The notes beneath the pieces are model-generated. The model ran no database searches and was not told the DNA's origin. It saw only the letters and a list, made by a program, of their open reading frames with translations. The position numbers and the translations under genes are program-made. From NCBI GenBank assembly GCA_016714225.1, contig JADJNS010000039.1, positions 30,650-94,649 on the forward strand: DNA of 64,000 nucleotides, read 5' to 3'. The stretch is from Archangiaceae bacterium (lineage in GTDB: Bacteria; Myxococcota; Myxococcia; Myxococcales; Myxococcaceae). Below, one piece after another: positions 8,899-16,319 of this stretch. Every line of letters starts with the position of its first letter. Within the stretch, counting starts at the first letter, position 1.

Positions 8899-10278
8899 TT
8901 GGAACAGCTCGGGCGCTACCAGCTGGAACGCAAGCTCGCCGCGGGCGGCATGGCCGAGGTGTTTCTGGCCCGGCAGCTGGGCCCGGGCGGCTTCGCGCGC
9001 ACCTGCGTGGTCAAGCGCATGCTGCCGCAGCTGTCGGAAGACGTGACCTTCGTAGAGATGTTTCTCGACGAGGCGCGGGTGGCGGCGCGGCTGCAGCATC
9101 AGAACATCGCGCAGATCTACGACTTCGGGCACGAGCGCGGCAGCTACTACCTGGCGATGGAGTACGTGCCCGGCGAGAACCTGAAGGTGGTGATCGAGTC
9201 GCGCCTCAAGGCGGGTCGCCACATCGACCTGCCGGTGGCCGCCAAGGTCACCGCGCTGGTGGCGCACGCGCTCGACTACGCGCACCACGCCAGCGACGAG
9301 AAGGGGCGGCCGCTGCAGATCATTCACCGCGACGTCAGCCCGCAGAACGTCATGATCAGCACCGCCGGCGAGGTGAAGCTGATCGACTTCGGCATCGCCA
9401 AGGCGGCGACCGACAGCCACCGCACCGTGGCCGGCACGCTCAAGGGCAAGTGGGCGTACATGTCGCCCGAGCAGCTGCGCCACCAGAAGGTCGACCAGCG
9501 CACCGACCTCTATGCGCTGGGGCTGGTGCTGTACGAGCTCTTGGCGCTCAAGCCCGCGGTGCCGGCCAGCGACAACGTCAACGAGCTGATGCTCGCGGCG
9601 GTCGAGCGGCAGTACGCGCCCATCGAGCGGCTGCGCCCCGACACGCCCAAGACGCTGCGCCTGGTGCTCGAGCGCGCGCTGAAGGTCTCGCCCGGCGAGC
9701 GCTACCAGAGCGCGCGTGAGCTGGCCGACGCGCTCGAAGACTGGCTCGAGCAGGTGGGCGAGACGGCGGGGCCGGGTCAGCTCGCCGAGCTGCTCGATGA
9801 CCCGTCGCGCCTCACCACCGAGCCCACCGGCTCGCAGCCGGTGCGGCGGGTGAAGGGGCAGGGCACGGTGCGCGAGGTGCAGCGGCCCGATGACCCCAGC
9901 TTCGCCGAGACGCCGCTGATGGGCACTCCGCCGGTGAGCCGCAAGGGCGTCGAGCCCGACCTGTCGCTGGTGCCCACCGAGCCCGAGCGGGTGGGGCCCG
10001 ACATCGACGCGGTGATGAAGCTCTCGCGCGACACGCTGGGCAGGTCGCCGCGCGAGGCGCCCACGGCGCAGGCGCGGCCGCGCAACGTGGGCTCGCGCGA
10101 CGAGCTCAAGTCGAGGCCGCCGACCGGCGAGGGCACCCCGACCGACCCCGAGCCGGGCAGCGCGACGGTGACCGAGCCGTCGGGGCGGGCGCGGCTGTGG
10201 CCCTACGTGACGGTGGTGGTGCTGCTGGCGGCGGTGGCGTTCGGGCTGGCGGTGCTGCTGCTGCTGAGAAAGCACTGA
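8899..10278 (+). CDS. Eukaryote-like Ser/Thr protein kinase with C-terminal membrane anchor
   Basis: 459 residues. Kinase domain ~1-280: glycine loop LAAGGMAEVFLA, catalytic Lys in CVVKRMLP, helix C Glu in FLDEARVAARL, catalytic loop HRDVSPQNVM, DFG motif LIDFGIAKA, and SPEQ in place of APE. A disordered linker of ~150 residues follows, then one membrane helix (YVTVVVLLAAVAFGLAVLLLL) and only three or four residues (RKH), so it is tail-anchored with no sensor domain outside the cell. The start is TTG 8899, three bases after the preceding stop; the next in-frame Met lies inside the kinase fold. Last gene of the co-directional run from 4192 and convergent with the next gene. Confidence 0.92.
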   Translation: MEQLGRYQLERKLAAGGMAEVFLARQLGPGGFARTCVVKRMLPQLSEDVTFVEMFLDEARVAARLQHQNIAQIYDFGHERGSYYLAMEYVPGENLKVVIESRLKAGRHIDLPVAAKVTALVAHALDYAHHASDEKGRPLQIIHRDVSPQNVMISTAGEVKLIDFGIAKAATDSHRTVAGTLKGKWAYMSPEQLRHQKVDQRTDLYALGLVLYELLALKPAVPASDNVNELMLAAVERQYAPIERLRPDTPKTLRLVLERALKVSPGERYQSARELADALEDWLEQVGETAGPGQLAELLDDPSRLTTEPTGSQPVRRVKGQGTVREVQRPDDPSFAETPLMGTPPVSRKGVEPDLSLVPTEPERVGPDIDAVMKLSRDTLGRSPREAPTAQARPRNVGSRDELKSRPPTGEGTPTDPEPGSATVTEPSGRARLWPYVTVVVLLAAVAFGLAVLLLLRKH

Positions 10279-10282
10279 AGCG

Positions 10283-11092
10283 CTACGGCTCTTCACCTTC
10301 GTCGAGCTCCTGGCGAAACTCGTCTTTGGTGATGAGCCCCTTGCGCGCCATCAGCCGCATCAGCGCCCAGAACTTCTTCTCGAGCTTCTCGAGCTCGTCT
10401 TGCGGGTCGGTCTCACCGAACAGGTACTGCAGGTCTTTCGCCACCGCGCCTTTGCGCTTCTGCGAGGCGGCCTGGCGCTGGTCGATGAGCTGCTCGAGCG
10501 CGCGCATCTCGTTCGGGGTGGGCTCATCGGGGGGCAGCTCTCGACCCATCACCACCTGGGGCTCTTCGACCGGCGCCTCGGTGTCGACCACCCGCACCGC
10601 GCCGCCGCGCTGCACCAGCGCCATCTTCCCCTCGCCGGCGAGATCGGGGTTGACCTTGTGGTAGTAGCGCAAGATGGCGCTGCGCACCTGCGAGAGCGTG
10701 GCCAGCCGGGTGGCCACCGGCAGCCCGGTGGTGAACTCGATTTCCTGAATCGCCGCCGAGTTGAGCGGGTCGGCCATGGCCACCAGCAGGGCCTTGCGCG
10801 CGCCGTTCTTCTCGATGCCGAAGGGGAAGACCTCGTTCAGCTCGCAGAAGCGGGCGCGCAGCATGTGAATCGCTGCCCAATCGGGGGTCTGGCCCTTGAG
10901 CTCGACCAGCGGCACGCCCAGCGCCTGCGACAGGCCTGCAGCGAGTGCTTCTTCGCTGACGAAGCCCTGAGAGATGAGGGTGATGCCCAGCCGGGCGCGG
11001 GTCTGCTTCTGGATCATCAGCGCGGCTTCGAGCTGGTGGCGGCTGATCACGCCGTTCTCCAGCAGCAGCTCGCCGATGCGCTTCCGGGCCAT
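10283..11092 (-). CDS. Stand-alone tandem MshEN (GspE/PilB N-terminal) domain protein
   Basis: 269 residues. The N-terminus carries two consecutive copies of the 24-residue MshEN pattern (R-[LI]-G-x2-L-x3-G-x6-L-x3-L-x2-Q). The first begins RIGELLLENG and ends at Gln in ALMIQ; the second begins RLGITLISQG but lacks the final Gln. In family members such as MshE this motif pair binds cyclic di-GMP. A GspE/PilB-N-like region follows to ~145 (VAMADPLNSAAIQEIEFTTG), but no Walker A or B ATPase core is present. The last ~110 residues are charged and probably coiled (QDELEKLEKKFWALMRLMARKG). Convergent with the kinase gene and divergent from the TolQ operon, whose start is 95 bases away. A cyclic di-GMP adaptor role is inferred. 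Confidence 0.8.
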   Translation of the reverse strand: MARKRIGELLLENGVISRHQLEAALMIQKQTRARLGITLISQGFVSEEALAAGLSQALGVPLVELKGQTPDWAAIHMLRARFCELNEVFPFGIEKNGARKALLVAMADPLNSAAIQEIEFTTGLPVATRLATLSQVRSAILRYYHKVNPDLAGEGKMALVQRGGAVRVVDTEAPVEEPQVVMGRELPPDEPTPNEMRALEQLIDQRQAASQKRKGAVAKDLQYLFGETDPQDELEKLEKKFWALMRLMARKGLITKDEFRQELDEGEEP

Positions 11093-11186
11093 GCTCGGGT
11101 CCTACCTTGACAGCGTTTCTGGGCGGAGCCTACTGTCCGCCGTCTTTTTCGAAGGGGTTGTTCGAAACCTCGGAGGCAACACAACA

Positions 11187-11912
11187 ATGATTCTGAGCAA
11201 TCTGGCACTGCTGGCGGCTGAGTCCGGCGGCGAAGAAGGTCTTTTCGATTCCATCGCGCAGCGCTGGAACGAAGGCGGCGGCGGCATGTACCCGATCGCG
11301 CTCGCGGGCGTGATTGGCGTGGCCATCATCGTCGAGCGGATCATCGTGTTGTTCTTCACCGCGAGCATCAACAAAGACGGCTTCCTCCGCGGTCTGAAGA
11401 AGCACATCTACGCCGGTGATCTGGACAAGGCGATCAACTACGTGGCCGGCCAGAAGCCGACCCCGCTGACCAACGTGATCAAGTCGGGCCTGATGAACGT
11501 GCCCAAGGGTGAAGAAGAAGTGCAGGCGGCGCTCGACGAAGCGGCCCTGCGCGAGACCCCCAAGATCGAAGCGCGCACCGGCTACCTGGCGATGCTCGGC
11601 AACGCCGCGATGCTCGCCGGTCTGCTCGGTACGGTGAACGGCCTCATCGGCTCGTTCAAAGCGGTGGCGCACGTCGCTCCTGCCGACAAGGCCACCATTC
11701 TCGCCGCGTCGATCTCGGAAGCGATGAACTGCACGTTCTTCGGTCTGATCGTCGCGATTCCGATGCTGGTGTTCTTCTCGATTCTCATGGGCCGCACCCA
11801 GGCGCTGGTGAACGACATGAACGAGACCTCGGTCGCGGTGCTCAACCTGGTGGTGAGCAACAAGGACAAGTTCAAGAACGTGTCGGTGCCGGCCTCGGCG
11901 GGCGAAGACTGA
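11187..11912 (+). CDS. MotA/TolQ/ExbB-family proton channel subunit
   Basis: 241-residue inner-membrane protein with three helices: ~34-55 (PIALAGVIGVAIIVERIIVLFF), ~135-158 (LAMLGNAAMLAGLLGTVNGLIGSF) and ~178-200 (FFGLIVAIPMLVFFSILM). The family signature ARTGYLAMLGN...GLLGTVNGLIGSF is intact. These subunits form the pentameric stator around ExbD/TolR dimers and use proton-motive force. ATG 11187 is chosen because a GGAGG lies 10 bases upstream; the frame is open further upstream but reads as non-coding. First gene of a TolQ-ExbD-ExbD operon that ends at the terminator at 13074. One TolQ with two ExbD proteins is also the composition of the AglRQS gliding motor of Myxococcus, but I cannot tell whether this is that motor or another paralogue. 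Confidence 0.92.
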   Translation: MILSNLALLAAESGGEEGLFDSIAQRWNEGGGGMYPIALAGVIGVAIIVERIIVLFFTASINKDGFLRGLKKHIYAGDLDKAINYVAGQKPTPLTNVIKSGLMNVPKGEEEVQAALDEAALRETPKIEARTGYLAMLGNAAMLAGLLGTVNGLIGSFKAVAHVAPADKATILAASISEAMNCTFFGLIVAIPMLVFFSILMGRTQALVNDMNETSVAVLNLVVSNKDKFKNVSVPASAGED

Positions 11913-11917
11913 TCGCC

Positions 11918-11942
11918 TCGGGGAACCTTCTGGGTTCCCCGA
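11918..11942 (+). promoter_or_regulatory. Intercistronic 10-bp perfect hairpin between the TolQ and ExbD genes
   Basis: TCGGGGAACC, a 5-base loop, then its exact reverse complement, starting 6 bases after the TolQ stop. No T-tract follows, so it is not a classical intrinsic terminator. It could protect the tolQ message or lower expression of the downstream ExbD genes, matching the excess of TolQ over ExbD in such complexes (inference). Confidence 0.6.
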
Positions 11943-11974
11943 TGTCTTGAACCCACAGCAGTAGGAGAAGACCC

Positions 11975-12451
11975 ATGGCAGGTGGTGGAGATCCTGGCGT
12001 ACCGAGTAAAGGCGGCAAAAAGCCGCTGGATACGGTCATCAACCTGGTGCCGTTCATCGACCTGATGGCCGTGACCATCGCGTTCCTCATCATGACCGCG
12101 GTGTGGACTCAGGTCGGTCGGCTCCAGGTGGGTCAAGCAGGCGGTCCGTCGGATCCGAACAAGCAGGAGGAGGAGCAGAAGACCCTGCCCCTCACCCTGC
12201 TGATCACCGAGAAGGAGCTCAAGCTCACGCTCGGTGGCACGCAGTACGACCCGATTCCGATCGACCCGACCAAGCTCGACCTCGCGAAGCTGGAAGCGAA
12301 GTTCAAGGAGATCAAGAGCAACCTGCCTGATCAGCAGGCCATCACCCTGCAGACCGAAGATGCGGTGAAGTACGAGGTGTTGGTGCGCATCATCGACACC
12401 TGCATCGGGTCTGAGCTGCCGGCCATCTCGGTCTCGCCGGCGGCAGGGTAA
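11975..12451 (+). CDS. ExbD/TolR-family protein 1
   Basis: 158 residues: short cytoplasmic N-terminus, one helix ~28-47 (FIDLMAVTIAFLIMTAVW), and a periplasmic domain ending IIDTCIGSELPAISVSPAAG. The proton-carrying Asp of the family is the Asp in PFIDLMAV. A linker rich in Glu and Gln (PSDPNKQEEEQ) follows the helix. AGGAG lies 8 bases before ATG 11975. It follows the TolQ gene with a hairpin between and precedes the second ExbD by 11 bases. Its N-terminal third closely matches the third ExbD gene at 14524 at DNA level. Confidence 0.9.
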   Translation: MAGGGDPGVPSKGGKKPLDTVINLVPFIDLMAVTIAFLIMTAVWTQVGRLQVGQAGGPSDPNKQEEEQKTLPLTLLITEKELKLTLGGTQYDPIPIDPTKLDLAKLEAKFKEIKSNLPDQQAITLQTEDAVKYEVLVRIIDTCIGSELPAISVSPAAG

Positions 12452-12462
12452 CCGGAGACGCA

Positions 12463-13047
12463 ATGGGAATTCAGGTTCCAGGCAAGCGGATGGGCAAGCG
12501 GCTGCAGCACAGCAAGGTGTTCGGCCATGCCCACGCCAAGAAGTCGGGTTTCGCGGATCTGCTGGTGACTCCGCTGGTCGACATGTTCGTGATCATCGTG
12601 CTCTTCCTCATCGCCAACTTCTCGGCGACCGGTGAAGTGCTCATGATGAGCAAAGACATCTCGCTGCCCGAAGCGAAGAACGTGCAGGACATTCAGTCGG
12701 CGCCGGTGGTGACGGTGTCGAAGACCGAAGTCCTGCTCTCCGGCTCTTTGATCGGCCGAGTCGAAGACTTCACCCGTGAGGAGTACCTCAACATTCCGCT
12801 GCTGGAAGAGAAGCTGCGCGATGAGAAGAAGAAGTTCGAGGACCTTCACTCGGCGGCGAATGACTCGGGCGCCTTCAAGGGCGACGTGAACATTCAGGCC
12901 GACAAGCAGGTCGAGTTCCGCATCATCAAGCGCGTGATGTTCTCGTGCGCTTCGGCGGGCTTCGGCAACATCAACTTCGCCACGCTGAACGTCGGTGGTG
13001 GCCCCAACGACGCTCCTCCGAAGAAAGACGAGTCGGCCTCGCGCTGA
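12463..13047 (+). CDS. ExbD/TolR-family protein 2
   Basis: 194 residues. A basic N-terminus (GKRLQHSKVFGHAHAKK) precedes one helix ~38-55 (LVDMFVIIVLFLIANF) with the family Asp in TPLVDMFV. The periplasmic part has a charged helix (LLEEKLRDEKKKFEDL) and the usual ExbD C-terminal fold (VEFRIIKRVMFSCASAGFGNINFATL). It is a different subtype from protein 1, which fits a heterodimeric TolR-type partner pair. GGAG lies shortly before ATG 12463. Last gene of the operon: a strong terminator begins 27 bases after its stop. Confidence 0.9.
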   Translation: MGIQVPGKRMGKRLQHSKVFGHAHAKKSGFADLLVTPLVDMFVIIVLFLIANFSATGEVLMMSKDISLPEAKNVQDIQSAPVVTVSKTEVLLSGSLIGRVEDFTREEYLNIPLLEEKLRDEKKKFEDLHSAANDSGAFKGDVNIQADKQVEFRIIKRVMFSCASAGFGNINFATLNVGGGPNDAPPKKDESASR

Positions 13048-13073
13048 TTCGTCTGGGGTGGCTTTGAAAATCG

Positions 13074-13110
13074 AACGGCCCGTCTCGTTTCAGAGGCGGG
13101 CCGTTTTGTT
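13074..13110 (+). terminator. Rho-independent terminator of the TolQ-ExbD-ExbD operon
   Basis: Stem of 12 base pairs (AACGGCCCGTCT with AGGCGGGCCGTT, one G-T wobble), an 8-base loop, and the run TTTTGTTT at the 3' side. It sits 27 bases after the ExbD stop and just before the 3' end of the convergent lipoprotein gene. It is the clearest intrinsic terminator in the window. The A-rich opposite side (GAAAATCGAA) could also serve the convergent gene. Confidence 0.88.
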
Positions 13111-13124
13111 TGGGGCGCTGGCGG

Positions 13125-14480
13125 TCAGCGGCGGCCGTTGAGCAGCTGGCCGCCGACGATGCCGCCGCCCGAGTTCAGCTGTTGCCCGCCCGCGAACCAG
13201 TAATTGTCGGTGACGGCAGTGACGGTGGTGAGGTCGAGGTATGCGCCCAGCGGGCTCACCGTCGACCAGCTGGTGCCGTTGAAGCGCGCCATGCTCACCG
13301 AGCCTGCGGAGTCGCCGACCGCGTACAGCTCTTGAAGGTGCAGGCCGCCGAGGCTGCGAAAGGCGCCCAGGGACGTGCCCGAAGGAGAGAAGCGCAGCTC
13401 GAAGCCGCCGTCGCCCATCAGCTCGATGATGGCCTTCTCGTCGCCGGCGACGAACACCCGGCTGCCCACGCCGTGAATCGCGAACCAGCGGGTCGAGGTG
13501 GCGAGCGGCAGACCGGGGACGACGGTGGAGCGCAGCGTGGCGCCGCCGTCGGTCGCCAGGGTGGCGAGCCCACCGTTTCCCGACGCGAGCACCGTGCCGT
13601 CGGGGAGCACGTAGCAGTCGTAGAGAGAGCTGCTCGGGGGAAAGTCGCTGACGCGGGTGAACACGGCTCCGCGCATGGCGAACATCGCCGGCTCGCTGCC
13701 CCCCGTCACCCCCGCGCCGTAGACGTTCGTGCCGTCGCTGCAGAGGCCCTGCACGGTGTCGCCCGGCTGCCCCACCGGGGCCGCCCACCACTGATTGCCG
13801 TCGAAGCAGCCGCCATCTTGGCGGTCGCAGAACAGCAGGTCGATGCCCTGGGCCACCCAGACGCGGCGAGGCGAGGTGGTCAGCTCGAGGTCGGTGAAGG
13901 TGTCGCCGGCCGGTGAGGCCATCGGCACGGCGAGGGTGCCGCCGTCGAAGTGCAGCACGATGTTGGCGTACACGCTGCTGTCGTTCGCCGTCATCCACAC
14001 GTCGTTGGGCGCGAAGCCGCGCACCGAGGTGATTCGGCGCACCGTGCCGTTCTGCGGGTCGAGCCAGGCCGCCCAGCTGAGCGGGCCGCCGTCTCCCAGG
14101 TAGGGGCTGCCGCCCGTCCCTCCGCCGGTCGCGCTGCCGCCCGCGGTCGCTCCGCCGCCTGCGGTCGCTCCGCCGCCTGCGGTCGCTCCGCCGCCCGCGG
14201 TCGCTCCGCCGCCTGCGGTCGCTCCGCCGCCCGCGGTCGCTCCGCCGCCTGCGGTCGCTCCGCCGCCTGCGGTCGCTCCGCCGCCTGCGGTCGCTCCGCC
14301 GCCTGCGCTGCCGCCAGCGGTCGCTCCGCCGCCTGCGGTCGCTCCGCCGCCTGCGCTGCCGCCAGCGGTCGCTCCGCCGCCTGCGCTGCCGCCTGCGCCG
14401 CCGCCCATCGGCCCCGCGTCGGGCCGGGTCTGCAGGCCGCAGCCGAGGGCGAGCAGGGTGGCGAGGGCGAGGCGGTTCAC
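13125..14480 (-). CDS. Lipoprotein with Gly/Ala/Thr stalk and propeller-like C-terminal domain
   Basis: 451 residues from GTG 14480. The N-terminus NRLALATLLALGC is a lipoprotein signal peptide with the lipobox Cys at about residue 14. The next ~100 residues are a tandem (GGGATAGG)n stalk encoded by 18-base repeats. The C-terminal ~330 residues contain repeated units with DGGT/DGGA turns and short beta-strand patterns (VWVAQGIDLLFCDRQDG, NVYGAGVTGG, VFVAGDEKAIIEL), suggesting a beta-propeller on the cell surface. The frame is open upstream of 14480, but that part overlaps the divergent ExbD gene and reads as its shadow. No specific function can be assigned. Confidence 0.78.
   Translation of the reverse strand: MNRLALATLLALGCGLQTRPDAGPMGGGAGGSAGGGATAGGSAGGGATAGGGATAGGSAGGGATAGGGATAGGGATAGGGATAGGGATAGGGATAGGGATAGGGATAGGGATAGGSATGGGTGGSPYLGDGGPLSWAAWLDPQNGTVRRITSVRGFAPNDVWMTANDSSVYANIVLHFDGGTLAVPMASPAGDTFTDLELTTSPRRVWVAQGIDLLFCDRQDGGCFDGNQWWAAPVGQPGDTVQGLCSDGTNVYGAGVTGGSEPAMFAMRGAVFTRVSDFPPSSSLYDCYVLPDGTVLASGNGGLATLATDGGATLRSTVVPGLPLATSTRWFAIHGVGSRVFVAGDEKAIIELMGDGGFELRFSPSGTSLGAFRSLGGLHLQELYAVGDSAGSVSMARFNGTSWSTVSPLGAYLDLTTVTAVTDNYWFAGGQQLNSGGGIVGGQLLNGRR
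14119..14406. repeat. 18-base tandem repeat encoding the lipoprotein stalk
   Basis: About 15 units close to CCTGCGGTCGCTCCGCCG, with occasional shortened or variant units (CTGCCGCCAGCGG). Read on the minus strand they give GGGATA or GGSA peptides. Units are adjacent without spacers, so this is not a CRISPR array. Copy number is likely variable by slippage. Confidence 0.85.
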
Positions 14481-14523
14481 GAGCGAACGGAACCGTAATA
14501 CGCCGGCGCTGTCTGTGCCGGGC

Positions 14524-14937
14524 ATGGCAGGTGGAATGGATCTCGCCGGTGGCGCCCGAGGTGGCAAAAAGCCGCTCGACACGGTCATCAACCTGGTGCC
14601 GTTCATCGACCTGATGGCGGTGACCATCGCGTTCCTGATGCTCACCGCGGTGTGGACGGCGGCGGGCGTACAGCCGGTGGCGAGCGGCGGCACCGGGCCG
14701 GGTGAGCCTTCGGCGCCCCCGCTGACGCTGCACGTGAGCGCGCGGCGGGTCACCTCGGCGCTGCTCGACGTGCCGCTGGCCGAGCTGCCCCGGCTCGAGC
14801 GGTCGCTGCGCGACGCGAGCGTGCGCACCGCCACGCTCGAGGTCGACGACGACGTCTCGTACGACGCGCTGGTGCAGGTCATCGACGCCTGCCGGGGCGC
14901 GCGCGTCGACGTGACGGTCTCTCCCGCGTCGGGCTGA
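14524..14937 (+). CDS. ExbD/TolR-family protein 3 (paralogue of the 11975 gene)
   Basis: 137 residues: N-terminal GGKKPLDTVINLVPFID block, one helix with the family Asp, then a shortened periplasmic domain ending VIDACRGARVDVTVSPASG. Over bases 14560-14657 it differs from 12011-12108 at only 8 of 98 positions, while the rest of the two proteins diverges strongly. No TolQ gene is adjacent, so it probably uses the TolQ at 11187. ATG 14524 overlaps the start region of the divergent lipoprotein gene. A hairpin follows its stop. Confidence 0.87.
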   Translation: MAGGMDLAGGARGGKKPLDTVINLVPFIDLMAVTIAFLMLTAVWTAAGVQPVASGGTGPGEPSAPPLTLHVSARRVTSALLDVPLAELPRLERSLRDASVRTATLEVDDDVSYDALVQVIDACRGARVDVTVSPASG

Positions 14938-14944
14938 GCGGCTT

Positions 14945-14977
14945 GCGGCACCGGCCCCAAGACACATAGGGTGCCGC
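14945..14977 (+). promoter_or_regulatory. Inverted repeat just upstream of the dedA start
   Basis: GCGGCACC and its exact complement GGTGCCGC, separated by 17 bases, ending 3 bases before ATG 14981. It lies where a ribosome-binding site would be; the loop contains CATAGG. It may form the 3' end of the ExbD transcript or a structure that limits dedA translation. No T-tract follows. Confidence 0.45.
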
Positions 14978-14980
14978 GCC

Positions 14981-15658
14981 ATGCAGACGCTGCTCTCATT
15001 CGTGGACATCTTTCTCCACGTCGACAAACACCTTCAGGCGCTGGTCGCCGGCTATGGGCTGTGGGTCTACGCGATTCTCTTCGTGATCATCTTCTGTGAG
15101 ACCGGTCTGGTGGTGACCGCGATTCTCCCGGGCGACTCGCTGCTGTTCGCCGCCGGCTCGCTGTGTGCGCTGGGCGCCTCGGAAGAGAGCCGGCTGTCGC
15201 TGGCCATCGTCATTCCGCTGCTGATCGTGGCGGCGATTCTGGGCGATGCGGTGAACTACTCCATCGGCAAAGCGCTGGGGCCAGGCTACCTGGAGAAGAA
15301 GAACTTCCGCTTCATCAAGAAAGAGCACCTCGACCGCACCCAGAAGTTCTACGAGAAGTACGGCGGCAAGACGATCGTGCTCGCGCGCTTCGTGCCCATC
15401 GTGCGCACCTTCGCGCCGTTCGTGGCGGGCATCGGCAAGATGCCGTACTCGCGCTTCCTCACCTTCAACGTGGTGGGCGCGCTGGCGTGGGTCATCATCT
15501 GCACCGTGGCCGGCTTCGTGTTCGGCCAGATGGAAGTGGTGAAGAAGAACTTCGAGCTGGTGATTCTGGCCATCATCTTCATCTCGGTGCTGCCGATCGC
15601 CATCGAGGCGCTGCGCTCGCGCAAAGCCCAGGACCCTAAGGTCCCGGCCGCGGGATGA
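14981..15658 (+). CDS. DedA-family membrane protein
   Basis: 225-residue polytopic inner-membrane protein of the DedA/SNARE-associated (VTT) family, implicated in lipid flipping and membrane homeostasis. Family marks present: acidic residue in FCETGLVVTAILPGDSLLF, GDAVNYSIGKALG, and the basic motif RFVPIVRTFAPFVAG. Four to five hydrophobic segments are visible, with a Lys-rich C-terminal tail. The ATGA overlap with the next gene (LON domain) indicates coupling. Confidence 0.93.
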   Translation: MQTLLSFVDIFLHVDKHLQALVAGYGLWVYAILFVIIFCETGLVVTAILPGDSLLFAAGSLCALGASEESRLSLAIVIPLLIVAAILGDAVNYSIGKALGPGYLEKKNFRFIKKEHLDRTQKFYEKYGGKTIVLARFVPIVRTFAPFVAGIGKMPYSRFLTFNVVGALAWVIICTVAGFVFGQMEVVKKNFELVILAIIFISVLPIAIEALRSRKAQDPKVPAAG

Positions 15659-16317
15659 ACCCGCTGGAGCGCGTGCAGGCCGCAGCCGGGCGGCTCAAGG
15701 TCTTTCCGCTGCCGTCGCTGGTGTTGTTTCCCGGCACCGCGGTGCCGCTGCACATCTTCGAGCCGCGCTACCGCGCCCTGGTGCGCGATGCGCTGGCGGG
15801 CGATGGGGTGCTCGCGCTGGCCCAGGTGCCCGAGGCCTCGCTGGGGCAGCTCGACGGCGACCCTCCGCTGCACCGCATCTTGAGCGCCGGGGTGGTGTCG
15901 CTGCACGAGGAGCTGCCCGACGGCCGCTTCAACCTGATGCTCACCGGGGTCTGCCGGGCGCGGCTGCTCGCCGAGCACCCCAAAGACAAGCCGTACCGTG
16001 AGGTGCAGGCCGAGATGTTGCCGGACCCGGAGCTGGCGTCGGACGACGGCGAGCTCTCGCTCAAGCGGGCGGTGCTCGAGCTGGCCGCCCGGCTGCCCGA
16101 GAAGGCCGCCGAGACCTTCGTGAAGGTCGCCTCGCGCGCCAGGGGCGGAGCGCTCGCCGACGTGGTGGCGGCGACGCTGGTGAACAACGTGGCCCAGCGC
16201 CTCGCGCTGCTCGACGAGCTCGACGGTGAACGCCGCCTGGCCGAAGTGCTCAAGGCGGTCACCGCGGCGATCGCGAGAATGAAAGCGCCGCCGAACCCTG
16301 GCGGCTACCTCAACTGA
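15655..16317 (+). CDS. LON substrate-binding domain protein
   Basis: 220 residues matching the N-terminal substrate-recognition domain of Lon without ATPase or protease parts. The conserved start is FPLPSLVLFPGTAVPLHIFEPRYRALV, and a second block is RFNLMLTGVCRARL. The last ~90 residues are helical, as in other stand-alone LON-domain proteins. Cytoplasmic; role unknown, possibly an adaptor. Coupled to dedA by ATGA and followed after 2 bases by the START-domain gene, so probably part of a three-gene operon. Confidence 0.9.
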   Translation: MNPLERVQAAAGRLKVFPLPSLVLFPGTAVPLHIFEPRYRALVRDALAGDGVLALAQVPEASLGQLDGDPPLHRILSAGVVSLHEELPDGRFNLMLTGVCRARLLAEHPKDKPYREVQAEMLPDPELASDDGELSLKRAVLELAARLPEKAAETFVKVASRARGGALADVVAATLVNNVAQRLALLDELDGERRLAEVLKAVTAAIARMKAPPNPGGYLN

Positions 16318-16319
16318 AC

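Noticed and set aside
10974..11186. Upstream extension of the TolQ reading frame
   Set aside because: It overlaps the divergent MshEN gene and lacks TolQ similarity; the ATG at 11187 has a GGAGG and fits the family start.
14119..14406. Possible CRISPR array
   Set aside because: Units of 18 bases are contiguous with no unique spacers and encode the stalk of a lipoprotein.
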